A DNA stretch of 64,000 nt, taken from positions 22,894,442-22,958,441 of the forward strand of contig OX381704.1 in the NCBI GenBank assembly GCA_947462335.1. The letters run 5' to 3'. The notes below the pieces were generated by a model. It did no database searches, was not told the origin of the DNA, and saw only the letters and a list, made by a program, of their open reading frames with translations. Source of the stretch: Harmothoe impar. Lineage: Eukaryota > Annelida > Polychaeta > Phyllodocida > Polynoidae. Made by a program: the position numbers and the translations under genes. The stretch's first letter is position 1. Each line of letters opens with the position of its first letter. Below, piece by piece: positions 54,360 through 63,905 of this stretch.

Positions 54360-54785
54360 ATGATGCGTCAACGCGTTCCGTACTTTCCACCCAGGCGCAC
54401 CGTCGGCAGAGGGTACAGCGATTACTACAACGCGCAGCTGGGCAACGGCGTCAACGTGTACAGCGGGCGCTCTTTCCAGAGCGGGCACGGTTTAGGCGGC
54501 GCTCTGTTAGGTCTGATGCGCTCGGCTACCCCGCTATTGAAGTCGGTGGGAAAAACGCTGCTCCGCGCCGGTGTGGGCGTAGCTAAAGATGTGCTGGCGG
54601 GTCGGACTTTAAAGAGCAGCGTGAAAGACCGAGGCGCAGGCGCTCTGAAGAGACTGGCGAGTACGGCGTTCTCGGGAGGAAAGACGCCTGTCGCGTCTAA
54701 GAAAGGGTCGAAACGTCGCCGGCATTCTCCTCAGACGGGCGGTGGCTCTTGCAAGAGACGTAGAGGGGATGTATTCGACCGGTAA
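54360..54785 (+). CDS. Polinton B: basic core-like protein, 141 aa
   Basis: Counterpart of 22106-22537 with two single-codon deletions and a few changes. The Gly-rich segment and basic tail are conserved, as are the three candidate adenain sites. Confidence 0.7.
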   Translation: MMRQRVPYFPPRRTVGRGYSDYYNAQLGNGVNVYSGRSFQSGHGLGGALLGLMRSATPLLKSVGKTLLRAGVGVAKDVLAGRTLKSSVKDRGAGALKRLASTAFSGGKTPVASKKGSKRRRHSPQTGGGSCKRRRGDVFDR

Positions 54786-54802
54786 GCGCCTAGGCGTTCA
54801 GG

Positions 54803-54810
54803 TATAAATA
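54803..54810 (+). promoter_or_regulatory. TATA box of the capsid gene (copy B)
   Basis: TATAAATA about 55 nt before the capsid ATG, as in copy A. Confidence 0.6.
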
Positions 54811-54864
54811 AAAAGACTGGAGGCGGCCGGCGTCAGTCTGTCGGCCGCATGAAGAGAGAACACA

Positions 54865-56169
54865 ATGGCTTACGTACACGAGAGCAGTAACGAGTGCGCG
54901 CTCTCTGAGCTCGACCTGCACACCGTAGCGCCGACTCAGACTACTATCTTAAAGTCGTCTTTCCTGGGGATAGAAACAAAAAACTCTTTAGAGGATGGAG
55001 GTAACATAAATTTCACCATCAACAAGTCGCAAGAGTACACAGACCTGAACGAGAATTACCTTCATCTGGAATGTCAAGTGCTAAAGGACGGAGCGGCGAT
55101 CGAGGACACCGACGCGGTAGCTCCGGTGAACAACTTGGCTCACTCGCTCTTCAAAGACGTCCAAGTCTCCATCGGCGGTTTCAAAGTGTCTGGCAACACC
55201 GAGACCTACCCTTACCGAGCTTACTTGGAAGGGTTACTCAACTACAACAAAGACGTGAAGGACGGCGTCATGAGCGCCCAGGGGTGGCATGAAGATACGC
55301 CCGGTCAGTTTGACACGTTGACTGACGCGAATGCGGGGTACAAAGCGCGCAAGAAGCTAATCTCCAACAAGCGCTTTTCGCTGATGGCGCGACTGCACTT
55401 TGACCTGGCTCATCAACCGAAGCTCATCGTTGGAGAGACAGAAATCAATCTCACTCTGAAACAAGCGGCGCCCTCTTTCTATCTGATGTGCGCCGCTGAC
55501 GGAGGCTACAGCTTGAAGATCTACAAAGCAAAGCTCTACGTGCGACGCGTGCTGGTGGCGGACGCTGTAGCGGAAACGCACGAGAGAGCGGTGATAGAAC
55601 ACGGGCCCTTCGACTACCCGGTGAACAGAGTGGAGGTGACGACCTACGCCATCCCTCAAGGTAACAGAGATCACAGCTACACGCACTCCAACACAGGCCA
55701 GCTTCCCAAGTCGATGATGATTTGCTTCCTTGACCACGACGCCTTCAACGGTAGCTACACCAAGAACCCGTTCGAGATGAAGCATTACGACATCAGCTCG
55801 CTTCAAGTGATAGTGAACGATCAGAAAGTGCCGAACGACGCCTACGTGCCCGACTTTAAGACCAAAGCGGCCGTGAGAGAGTACTTGGCGCTACACACGG
55901 AAACGGGGATGTACGAGGGCGCGCGCTCCTGCGGTATTTCATACGAACAATTCCTGAACGGTTACACGGTGTTCCCCCTCGACTTAACCCCAGACAGATC
56001 GCACGACGGGTGTCGCGTGAACCTTATAAGAGCGGGTCAGCTGAGGGTGGAAGTCAGTTTCCGCTCGGCGCTACAAGCGACAACAACGGTGCTACTCTAC
56101 TTGGTGTACGACAACGTCGTCGAGCTGACCCGAGATCGACACCCCGTCACCGACTACCACATGAACTGA
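54865..56169 (+). CDS. Polinton B: major capsid protein
   Basis: 434 aa, intact, one residue different from copy A (D in place of A). Same family assignment (F54H12.2-type double jelly roll) from the N-terminal S-E-L-D-L and the [12 protein letters not shown] motif. Confidence 0.93.
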   Translation: MAYVHESSNECALSELDLHTVAPTQTTILKSSFLGIETKNSLEDGGNINFTINKSQEYTDLNENYLHLECQVLKDGAAIEDTDAVAPVNNLAHSLFKDVQVSIGGFKVSGNTETYPYRAYLEGLLNYNKDVKDGVMSAQGWHEDTPGQFDTLTDANAGYKARKKLISNKRFSLMARLHFDLAHQPKLIVGETEINLTLKQAAPSFYLMCAADGGYSLKIYKAKLYVRRVLVADAVAETHERAVIEHGPFDYPVNRVEVTTYAIPQGNRDHSYTHSNTGQLPKSMMICFLDHDAFNGSYTKNPFEMKHYDISSLQVIVNDQKVPNDAYVPDFKTKAAVREYLALHTETGMYEGARSCGISYEQFLNGYTVFPLDLTPDRSHDGCRVNLIRAGQLRVEVSFRSALQATTTVLLYLVYDNVVELTRDRHPVTDYHMN

Positions 56170-56198
56170 AGACAAGACGGCGGTACTTGGCGTATCGT

Positions 56199-56651
56199 AT
56201 GAACACGCTTGAAATAAGCAGAGTGTTGAAGGAAAACGTTCACACAAAACATCGTTTCCTGGGCGTTTTCTCTTGTGACACTATTCCGAAGCACCCTATC
56301 AAAGACACTTGTTTCGTGAGCAACACAGATCCGCAACATTTACCAGGTCAGCATTGGGTGGCGTTTTACGTGTCGAGCACGGGTGAAGTGTACTACTTTG
56401 ATTCCTTCGGCTTACCGCCGCTGAGTGCCGAGTTCTTGTCTTTCGTGGAACGCTCTGCTCCGTTCAAGTGGCAAAGAAACCGCATTCAACTACAAGACAC
56501 TTCTGCTGACACCTGTGGACCTCATTGCGTTCATTTCCTAATTGAAGCATGTCGAACAAGAAACCCCAAGAAGTGCGTCATGCGCATGAGCAAAATCCCA
56601 AAGCTGAGCGACCGAGTCGTGAGTCAGAAGCTATCGATGATGCTGTTGTGA
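56199..56651 (+). CDS. Polinton B: adenain-like protease
   Basis: 150 aa, identical to the copy A protein. H52, D68, Q99 and C106 are all present. It starts 29 nt after the capsid stop. Confidence 0.9.
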   Translation: MNTLEISRVLKENVHTKHRFLGVFSCDTIPKHPIKDTCFVSNTDPQHLPGQHWVAFYVSSTGEVYYFDSFGLPPLSAEFLSFVERSAPFKWQRNRIQLQDTSADTCGPHCVHFLIEACRTRNPKKCVMRMSKIPKLSDRVVSQKLSMMLL

Positions 56652-56848
56652 CGGGTTGTTGCGATGGCGGCCGTTTCATGGAGGCAAAGATTCTCTGCCT
56701 TGCCGAAATGGTGTTGGATTTATCCAAAGTCGTGCAATGTCTATTGGAGAAAAGTCGTCCGGGGTGTGGTGGTGCGAGTGACGGCGGCGTGAGACTTTGC
56801 GGCCTGTTGAGTTGCTGCAAATCGAAGAAGCAAGCTAAAAAAGCATAA
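56549..56848 (+). CDS. Polinton B: 99-aa Cys-rich protein, unknown
   Basis: Counterpart of 20043-20342 with two changes (G to S, R to Q). It overlaps the protease gene by 103 nt. AATAAA signals lie at about 56880-56893. Confidence 0.6.
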   Translation: MSNKKPQEVRHAHEQNPKAERPSRESEAIDDAVVTGCCDGGRFMEAKILCLAEMVLDLSKVVQCLLEKSRPGCGGASDGGVRLCGLLSCCKSKKQAKKA

Positions 56849-56959
56849 ACTTGTGTGTTTTTTCTGATTGAAAATGAAAAAATAAAGAATAAAATGAAAA
56901 GAAAAGAAATTATCTTGTTGTGTTTTTATTTCTATATATAAGTTACATAACTTTTTTTT

Positions 56960-57353
56960 GTTTGTTTGTTTACAAACAGTCACGTGTCACGTGGTGTTGT
57001 TTACAAACAAGAAAGCCACGTGGTGTTGTTTACAAACAAACCCTAAGTAGGTCACGTTACCCTAGTTACCAGAATGCCGGCTTCTGATTGGCTGAGCCTA
57101 AGTAGGTCACGTGACGTAAGTAGGTCACGTTACCATGGTTACCAGAATGCCGGCCTCTGATTGGCTGAGAGCTTCTAAGTAGGTCAGTAGGTCACCCAGA
57201 ATGCTGGCTTCTGATTGGCTGAGAGCCCTAAGTAAGTCACGTTACCATGGCAACGGGTCACGTGACCAAATGGAGGCCTCTGATTGGCTGCATGTCGATT
57301 GAGTAATAAACAGTACTTAACTATAGTCCCGTTCCGATACATACTATACTACT
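56960..57353. repeat. Polinton B terminal inverted repeat, protease end
   Basis: About 394 bp, carrying the protease-end variants (CCAATCAGAGGCCGGC and GGTAACCATGG read inward). Confidence 0.9.
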
Positions 57354-57359
57354 AACGGG

Positions 57360-57721
57360 GTTTGAAGAAATACGAACCCTTGGCCCTGAAACCAAACCAG
57401 GGTATGAAGCTGGCCGCCAATCACCTGAAGAAGCCCAAGCAGCCCCGACAGCCTCCGAAACCAGGGCAGTCAAAAGGCAAACCCAAGGGCAACAACCAAG
57501 GTGGCACTCGCAACCATGGCGGACGTAACCGTGGCAACAAGGGACAGGGTGGTCACCAAAACAGCGACTATCACTCCCAAGATGAGAACTCCCACAAGCA
57601 GAGGGGCCAGAAACGCAAGGCCTCTAACTGGGGAGATGAGACCAAGGCCAAGTCCAAGGAGAACAAAAAGTTTGGCCGAGACCATAACAAGGGCAATAGT
57701 AACAAAAAGCCCAAAAAATGA
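57360..57721 (+). pseudogene. PLE ORF1, 3' part
   Basis: Continues the frame broken at 46818. The encoded segment is very basic and Gly/Asn/Gln-rich (G-G-T-R-N-H-G-G-R-N-R-G-N-K and a Lys-rich end), as expected of an RNA-binding tail. It ends at TGA (57719-57721) followed by CTA. The frame then stays open into ORF2. Confidence 0.7.
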
Positions 57722-57766
57722 CTATCTAAGAAACCTGTCACGACCCCTCCCACGGACAATGACCAT

Positions 57767-60232
57767 ATGAACAATGTCAATGATCATACCAACCTGGATA
57801 ATCTCTGTGCTGTACTTGAAGAATTAAATGCTACCTGTGATTATTCCTGTGTTACTGAGTCTTTCTTAACCTTAAGCAGTTTAAGTAAAGATAATAGCAT
57901 CATTGATAATGGTAGTACAACCACCACACAATCTGGCAATAGACTAGTTGTAAATCTGTCAAAGTATAACCTCTCAGAAACCGAAATAAAACTTCTTGAG
58001 AAGGGTTTAAAATTCTGTCCTACTCAAACTAGAACAGACCCAGGGGATCTTAAAAAAGAATTAGAGGCCTTTCACAAAAAACTGAGAACAATCCAGTTTT
58101 GGTCCAAGGATGACGACAAAAAGGATCTGGGCAAATACCCAGAACCCGAGTCTGCACCCTTTTCCAGAGAATGTGATCTGAAAAAATTCAAACCACCATC
58201 CTCTTGGAAACCCCCAAAAGGCTCCTTAAACCTGGAGACCTTCATTAATCTCAATGAAATCTGTCTGAGTAAAAATGAACCTATTTGTAACAATAAACAA
58301 AATGTCACAAAAGACGAGCGCAAGGCACTGAGATCCTTGTCTCGTAACAAAGAAATCATTTTTAAACCAGCAGACAAGGGGGGAGCCCTAGTTATTCAAA
58401 ACACTGAAGACTATGTAAAAGAGGCCCACAGACAACTATGTGACACCAAGATATACTGTAAATTAGGGAGTGACCCTAGTGAAGAGTACATGCTGGCTGT
58501 CAATGACTATGTTAACTCCATGGTAAGAAAGGGAGAAATAACTAACTCAGTGGCGGGGATGCTCACCAATACAAAGGTGAAAACCCCACATGTGTACTTT
58601 TTACCAAAAATACACAAAGGCGTATATCCACCTCCGGGCAGACCAATAGTCAGTGCCAACGGGTGCGCCACAGAACGTATATCAGCCTTTGTTGATATAT
58701 TTCTGAAACCACTGGCCAGAAAGATTGAGTCTTACGTCAAGGACACCACTGACTTTGTCAATAAGATTGCAAGTCAGGAGTGTATCCTCCCAGGTACCAT
58801 AATAGGGACCCTGGACGTCAGCTCTCTATATACCAACATCCCAAACGATGAAGGTATAGAAGCCATCTCAAGGGTCCTGAACAAAAATAGACCTATTTGG
58901 ACCAAGCCCAGTAACAGCTCCCTTGTGGACCTGTTGGAAATGGTCCTGAAATGGAACAACTTCCAATTCAATGGCACCCACTACCTACAAGTGGGAGGAA
59001 CGGCAATGGGAACAAGACTTGCCCCCTCCTACGCCTGCATATTCATGTCAGTCCTTGAAACAGAACTCTTGGACCTGCATGAATACAAACCAAAGATCTG
59101 GTTGAGATACATAGATGATATTTTCTTCATCTGGGACCATGGTGAGGAAAAACTCACTAACTGGCTAACCCACCTCAACAACGCTCATCCCGCCATAAAA
59201 TTCACTAGTGAACACTCCACTAGCCTGATCAACTTCCTGGACACATCAGTAAAAGTTGACACTGATGGTACGCTATATACTGATCTGTATTGTAAACCAA
59301 CAGACTCACACAGTTACCTCAAATTTGACTCTGCACATGCACCAAACTGCAAAAAGAGTCTCCCCTACAGCCAACTGATCAGATTAAAAAGAATCTGTAC
59401 CAAACAGGCTGACTTTGTGAAGCATGCAAGAGAAAAGTTGCTCCACTTCAGGGACAGAGGCTATCCTGACTGGCTATTGGGAAAAGCCCTTAAAAAATGT
59501 CTCAGCATGAGTAGAACTGATCTACTCAAACCAAGCACCAAAGGAAAGAACATCCTGATAGAAGATAAAATCTTCTTGAGCACAACTTTCAGACTCAATG
59601 ACAACAGACTAGAAAACATAGTCTCGAACAATTGGGACTATCTTGGCGGATCAAAATCCACCAAGAAGATACACAGAAAGGGGGTAACCAGGAGTTACAG
59701 GAGACCCAAAAACCTCCGGGACCACCTGGTACGTGCTGCCACACAGTACAACCCTTTTGAGCCCACCAGTGTAACAAAAACTGGGGCCAAAAACATTTGC
59801 AGACGGAAAAACTGCCCTCACTGCAAAAAGTTAGACAGGTCGGGCACCATCAAAAAAGATGGTACCAAATTGAGCTTCAACACCAAGACAGTAATCTCTT
59901 GCTGCAGCTCAAACCTGATCTACTGTATCGAATGTAAAAAATGTGGCATCCGATCTGTTGGACAAACACAGAACCCCTTGAAAATAAGATTGCGGAAACA
60001 TGTGTATGAGACCAAAAAGTGCATCATGAGTACTGATGTTCAGTACCATTTTGGTCTACCTAATCACAACATTGATGAGGACATGAAGGTGTACATACTA
60101 GACTACGTCTATGAACATCCTCTCAGTAAAAAAGCCCTTAAACTGCGGCTTACAATTGAGTTCAACTGGATTTACAGGCTTGGAACTCAGGCTCCTCGTG
60201 GGTTAAACACTTTGGACAGTGTGTATGGGTGA
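57767..60232 (+). CDS. PLE ORF2: reverse transcriptase with C-terminal GIY-YIG nuclease
   Basis: 821 aa from the first ATG. The RT blocks are K-P-A-D-K-G-G-A-L-V, L-D-V-S-S-L-Y-T-N-I-P, G-T-A-M-G-T-R-L-A-P-S-Y-A and the catalytic Y448-I-D-D-I-F, in the style of Penelope-like elements. After a Cys-rich stretch (C-P-H-C, I-S-C-C) comes a GIY-YIG endonuclease starting about residue 717 (L-I-Y-C-I-E-C, then S-V-G-Q-T and R-L-R-K-H). RT followed by GIY-YIG is the canonical, unpermuted order. The ORF is full and intact, so only ORF1 was broken by the Polinton. Confidence 0.93.
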   Translation: MNNVNDHTNLDNLCAVLEELNATCDYSCVTESFLTLSSLSKDNSIIDNGSTTTTQSGNRLVVNLSKYNLSETEIKLLEKGLKFCPTQTRTDPGDLKKELEAFHKKLRTIQFWSKDDDKKDLGKYPEPESAPFSRECDLKKFKPPSSWKPPKGSLNLETFINLNEICLSKNEPICNNKQNVTKDERKALRSLSRNKEIIFKPADKGGALVIQNTEDYVKEAHRQLCDTKIYCKLGSDPSEEYMLAVNDYVNSMVRKGEITNSVAGMLTNTKVKTPHVYFLPKIHKGVYPPPGRPIVSANGCATERISAFVDIFLKPLARKIESYVKDTTDFVNKIASQECILPGTIIGTLDVSSLYTNIPNDEGIEAISRVLNKNRPIWTKPSNSSLVDLLEMVLKWNNFQFNGTHYLQVGGTAMGTRLAPSYACIFMSVLETELLDLHEYKPKIWLRYIDDIFFIWDHGEEKLTNWLTHLNNAHPAIKFTSEHSTSLINFLDTSVKVDTDGTLYTDLYCKPTDSHSYLKFDSAHAPNCKKSLPYSQLIRLKRICTKQADFVKHAREKLLHFRDRGYPDWLLGKALKKCLSMSRTDLLKPSTKGKNILIEDKIFLSTTFRLNDNRLENIVSNNWDYLGGSKSTKKIHRKGVTRSYRRPKNLRDHLVRAATQYNPFEPTSVTKTGAKNICRRKNCPHCKKLDRSGTIKKDGTKLSFNTKTVISCCSSNLIYCIECKKCGIRSVGQTQNPLKIRLRKHVYETKKCIMSTDVQYHFGLPNHNIDEDMKVYILDYVYEHPLSKKALKLRLTIEFNWIYRLGTQAPRGLNTLDSVYG

Positions 60233-60681
60233 AGCAAAACACTCATTTGCCTTGTAACAAAATTTTTTGTACAAATAACGGACCAATGTAAAGATGGCCC
60301 CGGGATGGATGAAAACCTTGACATAAAAGGCTGAATTCCATAAATGAAGATCTACTTCATTTTAACCCCCCTGGTACAAAATAATTTTGACCATATCAGT
60401 TTTACACTGATGCCTCTCCCATACTACCGGGACAAGTTATCTGTCTACTTTAATAACTAAAGTAGATTCAGCACCACCTCAACCGTTTTTTAAGGATTGA
60501 GCACAGCACTGTGTCCCTCACATTGTTTTATACACAATTGTCAGAGGGTTCCACCACTCTAGGGTTAAGGAGTGGGGAGCATGTCTATTTTTGAGACTGT
60601 CTCCAAACACCAGGCAGCAGCACACTGTATTCTAAAACAAATACAATGTAGCTACCCCTTTTTTGACCTACCACAAGACTC

Positions 60682-60716
60682 CTGATGAGACTAGTGTCGA
60701 AACCGTTACCTCTGTC
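60682..60716 (+). ncRNA. Hammerhead-ribozyme-like motif of the PLE
   Basis: CTGATGA, then a GAC/GUC stem II with a 4-nt loop, then GAAA and a downstream GTC. Hammerhead motifs are known in Penelope-like elements. Stem III would be only about 2 bp with a long loop, and stem I is not evident, so activity is uncertain. Confidence 0.4.
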
Positions 60717-60999
60717 AACCCCCCTTTTAGAATTAAATAACTTCTAAGGTCTGACTATTTTTTAATAATAAAATAGTTCCCCCTGTCTGTTCCTTTACAC
60801 ACAGGGCCTGGTAGCAAGTCTATGGTGACTGTTCCACCTGACTGAAGCTCCACCAGAACCACCAACCTACACATGTGTGTGGGTTACAGGTGACTCTACC
60901 TGGGCTGACTAGAAACCCCCCCACACACTACCACCATGTGTGAATGTGTAGGGGGTGTGCTGGGTGCTAGGACAAGGGGCTGCTGCCTAGTGGGAGCCC

Positions 61000-61007
61000 T
61001 ATAAAAG
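61000..61007 (+). promoter_or_regulatory. TATA-like box downstream of the PLE
   Basis: TATAAAAG in a locally GC-rich stretch. It could be the promoter of a following pseudo-LTR copy or chance. Confidence 0.3.
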
Positions 61008-61109
61008 GCCGCTGCCCCGACTTGTCCGTCATACGGTAGAGTGTGGTATACGAGCCTGGTAAAGACATCCCACACGGGTCGTCTAACACTGATTCTCCCA
61101 GAGGATAGG

Positions 61110-62353
61110 TTCAAGAGATCACCCAGTTATATAGCTCAAGACTGACTCAAAATCTGAGGGTCTGTCAAGATTGCTCTTAAATTACATTATGTATTACAAT
61201 TTATGTTGCTTATTCCAGCTCATGTATGAAGGATCCATTCAAGATCTCTTGATACCAAGTTACTAGAGGTCTCCATCTGCTCCCTAGCCAAATTGAGAGG
61301 CCATCATAAAAGGGTCACTTAACATAGGATCAAATATAGATTGAGCGACCAGCTAGAGCCTCCGGCCACCCTACTTCAAGGAGTGGACCCTGATCAGATC
61401 TGTCACCTACTGGGGAAACCTAGAACTAATCGTCTTACTTCACTAGGGAGGCCTCTTGTGTCGAAATGTAACACTGTCATGTATATAATAGACCAACGCA
61501 CATGTACAGCTATAATATTAGTACCCAATTCACATGAGCTAAATGATCTATAAGAATAACAAGCATGATAACGTCATATGGCAGCATTGTTCTTTATTGT
61601 AAGTAGATATATCACATTTGAATCATATATTATGTAAATTATATAATTATAAAAAATGAAGACCAAAGCTATGTCCACCCGCGTCACTTCTTTCATCATG
61701 CCATGAAGTTTCTTAATTAATAAGAATTCAAAATTTGATCTAAGATTATGTCAAATTGGAATATGAAATTTTAATTTCTTTATACAGATTTATCACAATT
61801 CGCATATAAAGGGGTTGTTTCCAATCTACGATTAATGAGGCGTAAATACAAAAGTGATTAACATTATTCAATAATCTGTGTCAGAACATTTGCCTAAGTT
61901 GATTTGATTCATTATGAGTTTAAGCATGGAATGACTTGAGAATCGTGGATGCCTGAATTACTGTGTATAATATATACAGAAGAATCATATGTACAGCATA
62001 CGTGTATATGGGAAGTATTTGCCCTTTATGAAAGTCATCGTGTTTTAATGTACGATAAGTCAATATGATCTGTTAAAGTCATGATGCATGAATGCAGTCC
62101 ATGCTACATTTGACCTGACAAGGTTGATACACTTCCGAAGAGTTGGCATGATGCACTAAATCAGTGCTGGCGAGTCATTCGGCAGCGGTGCGTTAATGCA
62201 TCACGACAGCAAATAGAAATTAAACCTCGGGCATAAAATGTGGTCACCAAGGGGTTAACTATTCCATACGAATGTCACATGGTCAAACTGTGGGCACCGT
62301 ACTAGGTGGATCCCACACCCCAGAGTCTTAATATACATTGCACTAGAGGACAA
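61110..62353. other. Intergenic sequence before WASHC1
   Basis: AT-rich. It contains a copy of the GATGCATGAATGC family at about 62075-62215 and nothing else I recognise. Confidence 0.4.
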
Positions 62354-62359
62354 TTTATT
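62354..62359 (-). terminator. Polyadenylation signal of WASHC1
   Basis: AATAAA on the minus strand about 50 nt after the stop codon. Confidence 0.6.
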
Positions 62360-62407
62360 TACCTTACATTAATCAACTAGATGTACACATTTTTGGTTTT
62401 CACACCT

Positions 62408-63129
62408 TTAGTCCCAGTCGTCATCTGCGGTACTGCTAGCAGCCCCGCCGGACTCTGCAGGCGGTGGGGGGATCAGAGCCGATATTCTGTCCATGGCTGA
62501 CCCCGACCCGGCCTGCGGGTTAGCGGGCGCCCCGGCCTGCTTGGTACCGGAGATGCCCTTACGCCGCATGGTGAGCTTAGCGGCCAGGTCAGACATGAAG
62601 TCTCCTCCCTCACTCGATGCCGCGCCCTTACTCTTCTCCTCCTGGATCTTCTTCTTGTCTTCGATCCTCTTCTCCTTGGCACTACGCAGCTTGGCCTTCC
62701 CTGCCCCGCCAGCTTTACGGATGGCATCGAGAAGACTGGAGCGGCCCTCCTCCGCGGGTGCTACTGGTGGTGCCGGTTTCGGAGCTGAAGATGCAGAGGT
62801 ATCCGGAGGAGGGGGCGGTCCGGGTGGTGGGGGAGCGGGAGGAACTCCTGTGGCGGGGGGTGGTGGGGGTCCGGGTGGAGGTGGTGGGGGAGGCGGTGGG
62901 GGTGGACCCCCAGGCGGGGGTGGAGGTGGTGCTGAGGGAGGTGGTGGGGGTGGGGGTGGGGGTGGTGCAGCACCAGGGGGTGGGGGTGGGGGTGGTGGTG
63001 CATCGTCCCCGGCAGGACTGGGGAGGCTGACTCCGGTGTCGATGGATGGTAGGTCTGGCATGTTGGGTGTCACGGAGGGCGCTATAGATGGTCCCAGGTC
63101 AGCCGTGTAGGACAGGTCATCCGCCACAC
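62408..63129 (-). CDS. WASHC1: WASHC1 last exon: Pro-rich region and VCA
   Basis: WASH complex subunit 1 activates Arp2/3 on endosomes. This exon starts after acceptor CTAG, runs through D-D-L-S-Y-T-A-D-L-G-P-S-I-A-P and long Pro runs, then a WH2 motif (S-S-L-L-D-A-I-R-K-A-G-G), a connector (M-R-R-K-G-I-S-G) and an acidic end D-D-D-W-D. That order matches the WASH C-terminus. The poly-Pro tract produces long antisense Gly-rich frames, which I ignored. Confidence 0.92.
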
Positions 63130-63476
63130 CTAGTACCAACAAAACCATACAGTTAGTACATCTGATGTATAGGACAAAAAATGAGTTAGAATGTTAAAAA
63201 ATAATATACTTAACTTCCTATCTATTCCATTCCCTTTATTTCCCTTTAATTTTGCTTAAATTTGATCTTATTGCCCAATATATGGTCATTTTGGATTAAA
63301 ATCGTGCACGATTCTTATTTCCCCGCATTTAAAATACACTAGAAAAGTCCATTATTAAGCCACAATGGACCCTCTTCTGACTTATTAGTACCCTTTCATG
63401 ACATTTCACGTTTGGAATACATTTAAGTAAGATTAAGCTAAGTTTAATATTAAACATAAAGTAACTGCAGACTTAC

Positions 63477-63685
63477 CAAGAAGATCTGGTAAGAAGTCAG
63501 GTACGGCAATCTCGGGCACGGCCTGTGCCTGAGGCATGTAGAAGATGTTGTCCCGTGCCGGCCGCGCTGCCTCCTCCCTGTTGGTGATGGTACTGGGCGC
63601 ATCGGCCAACCCATCGTCCTCCTCCACCGCGCCCCGCGTCTTGGTCACCACACCCAGTGGGTCTAGCATCACATACTTCTTGTAC
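63477..63685 (-). CDS. WASHC1: WASHC1 penultimate exon (gene continues beyond the window)
   Basis: Acceptor GTCTAG and donor GTAAGT on the minus strand. Y-K-K-Y-V-M-L-D-P-L-G and V-P-E-I-A-V-P-D-F-L-P-D-L match the WASH middle region and join in frame to the last exon. Upstream exons lie past the right edge. Confidence 0.9.
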
Positions 63686-63759
63686 CTAGACACAGCAACA
63701 AGATATGTATAAGGGGATGTCTTAACTCAAACATTAACCATGTAAGGGCTGCAACAAGC

Positions 63760-63905
63760 TTCACTGTGTTGGTATTCATGATGCATGAACGCATCAAGCA
63801 ACTCTTCGGGGTTGTATTAACTCTGTAGGTTCTCCATGATGCTTGAATGCAGCGATGACGAGTCAATCGCCAGGACTGCATTCAAATTTCATGCATCATG
63901 ATGTT
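63760..63905. repeat. GATGCATGAATGCAG family copy in a WASHC1 intron
   Basis: Short inverted units CATGATGCATGAACGC and CATGCATCATGATG flank a degraded interior. Confidence 0.5.

Larger units (their letters stand above)
46819..57353 (+). mobile_element. Polinton/Maverick copy B, complete, PolB-less (10,535 bp)
   Basis: Same ends as copy A, with a different perfect 6-bp target duplication AACGGG (46813-46818 and 57354-57359), so it is a separate insertion. Gene order and content match copy A in inverted orientation. Differences are a few substitutions per gene plus changes in simple repeats. It is inserted into ORF1 of the Penelope-like element. PolB is also absent here. Confidence 0.95.
46062..60800 (+). 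mobile_element. Penelope-like retroelement, split by Polinton copy B
   Basis: ORF1 (46062-46818 and 57360-57721) and ORF2 (57767-60232, RT plus GIY-YIG) belong together. The outer limits are uncertain. A hammerhead-like core at 60682-60716 lies in the 3' part, as known for many Penelope-like elements. A 15-bp string ATTCTCCCAGAGGAT occurs both before ORF1 (about 46033) and at about 61091, which could mark pseudo-LTR copies, but the match is short. Confidence 0.8.

Noticed and set aside
56010..56198. A 63-codon N-terminal extension of the protease
   Set aside because: It overlaps the capsid gene in another frame and lacks an ATG. The family starts close to the chosen Met.
62493..63110. Long Gly-rich frames opposite WASHC1
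   Set aside because: Antisense of the poly-Pro tract. The sense exon is well supported.
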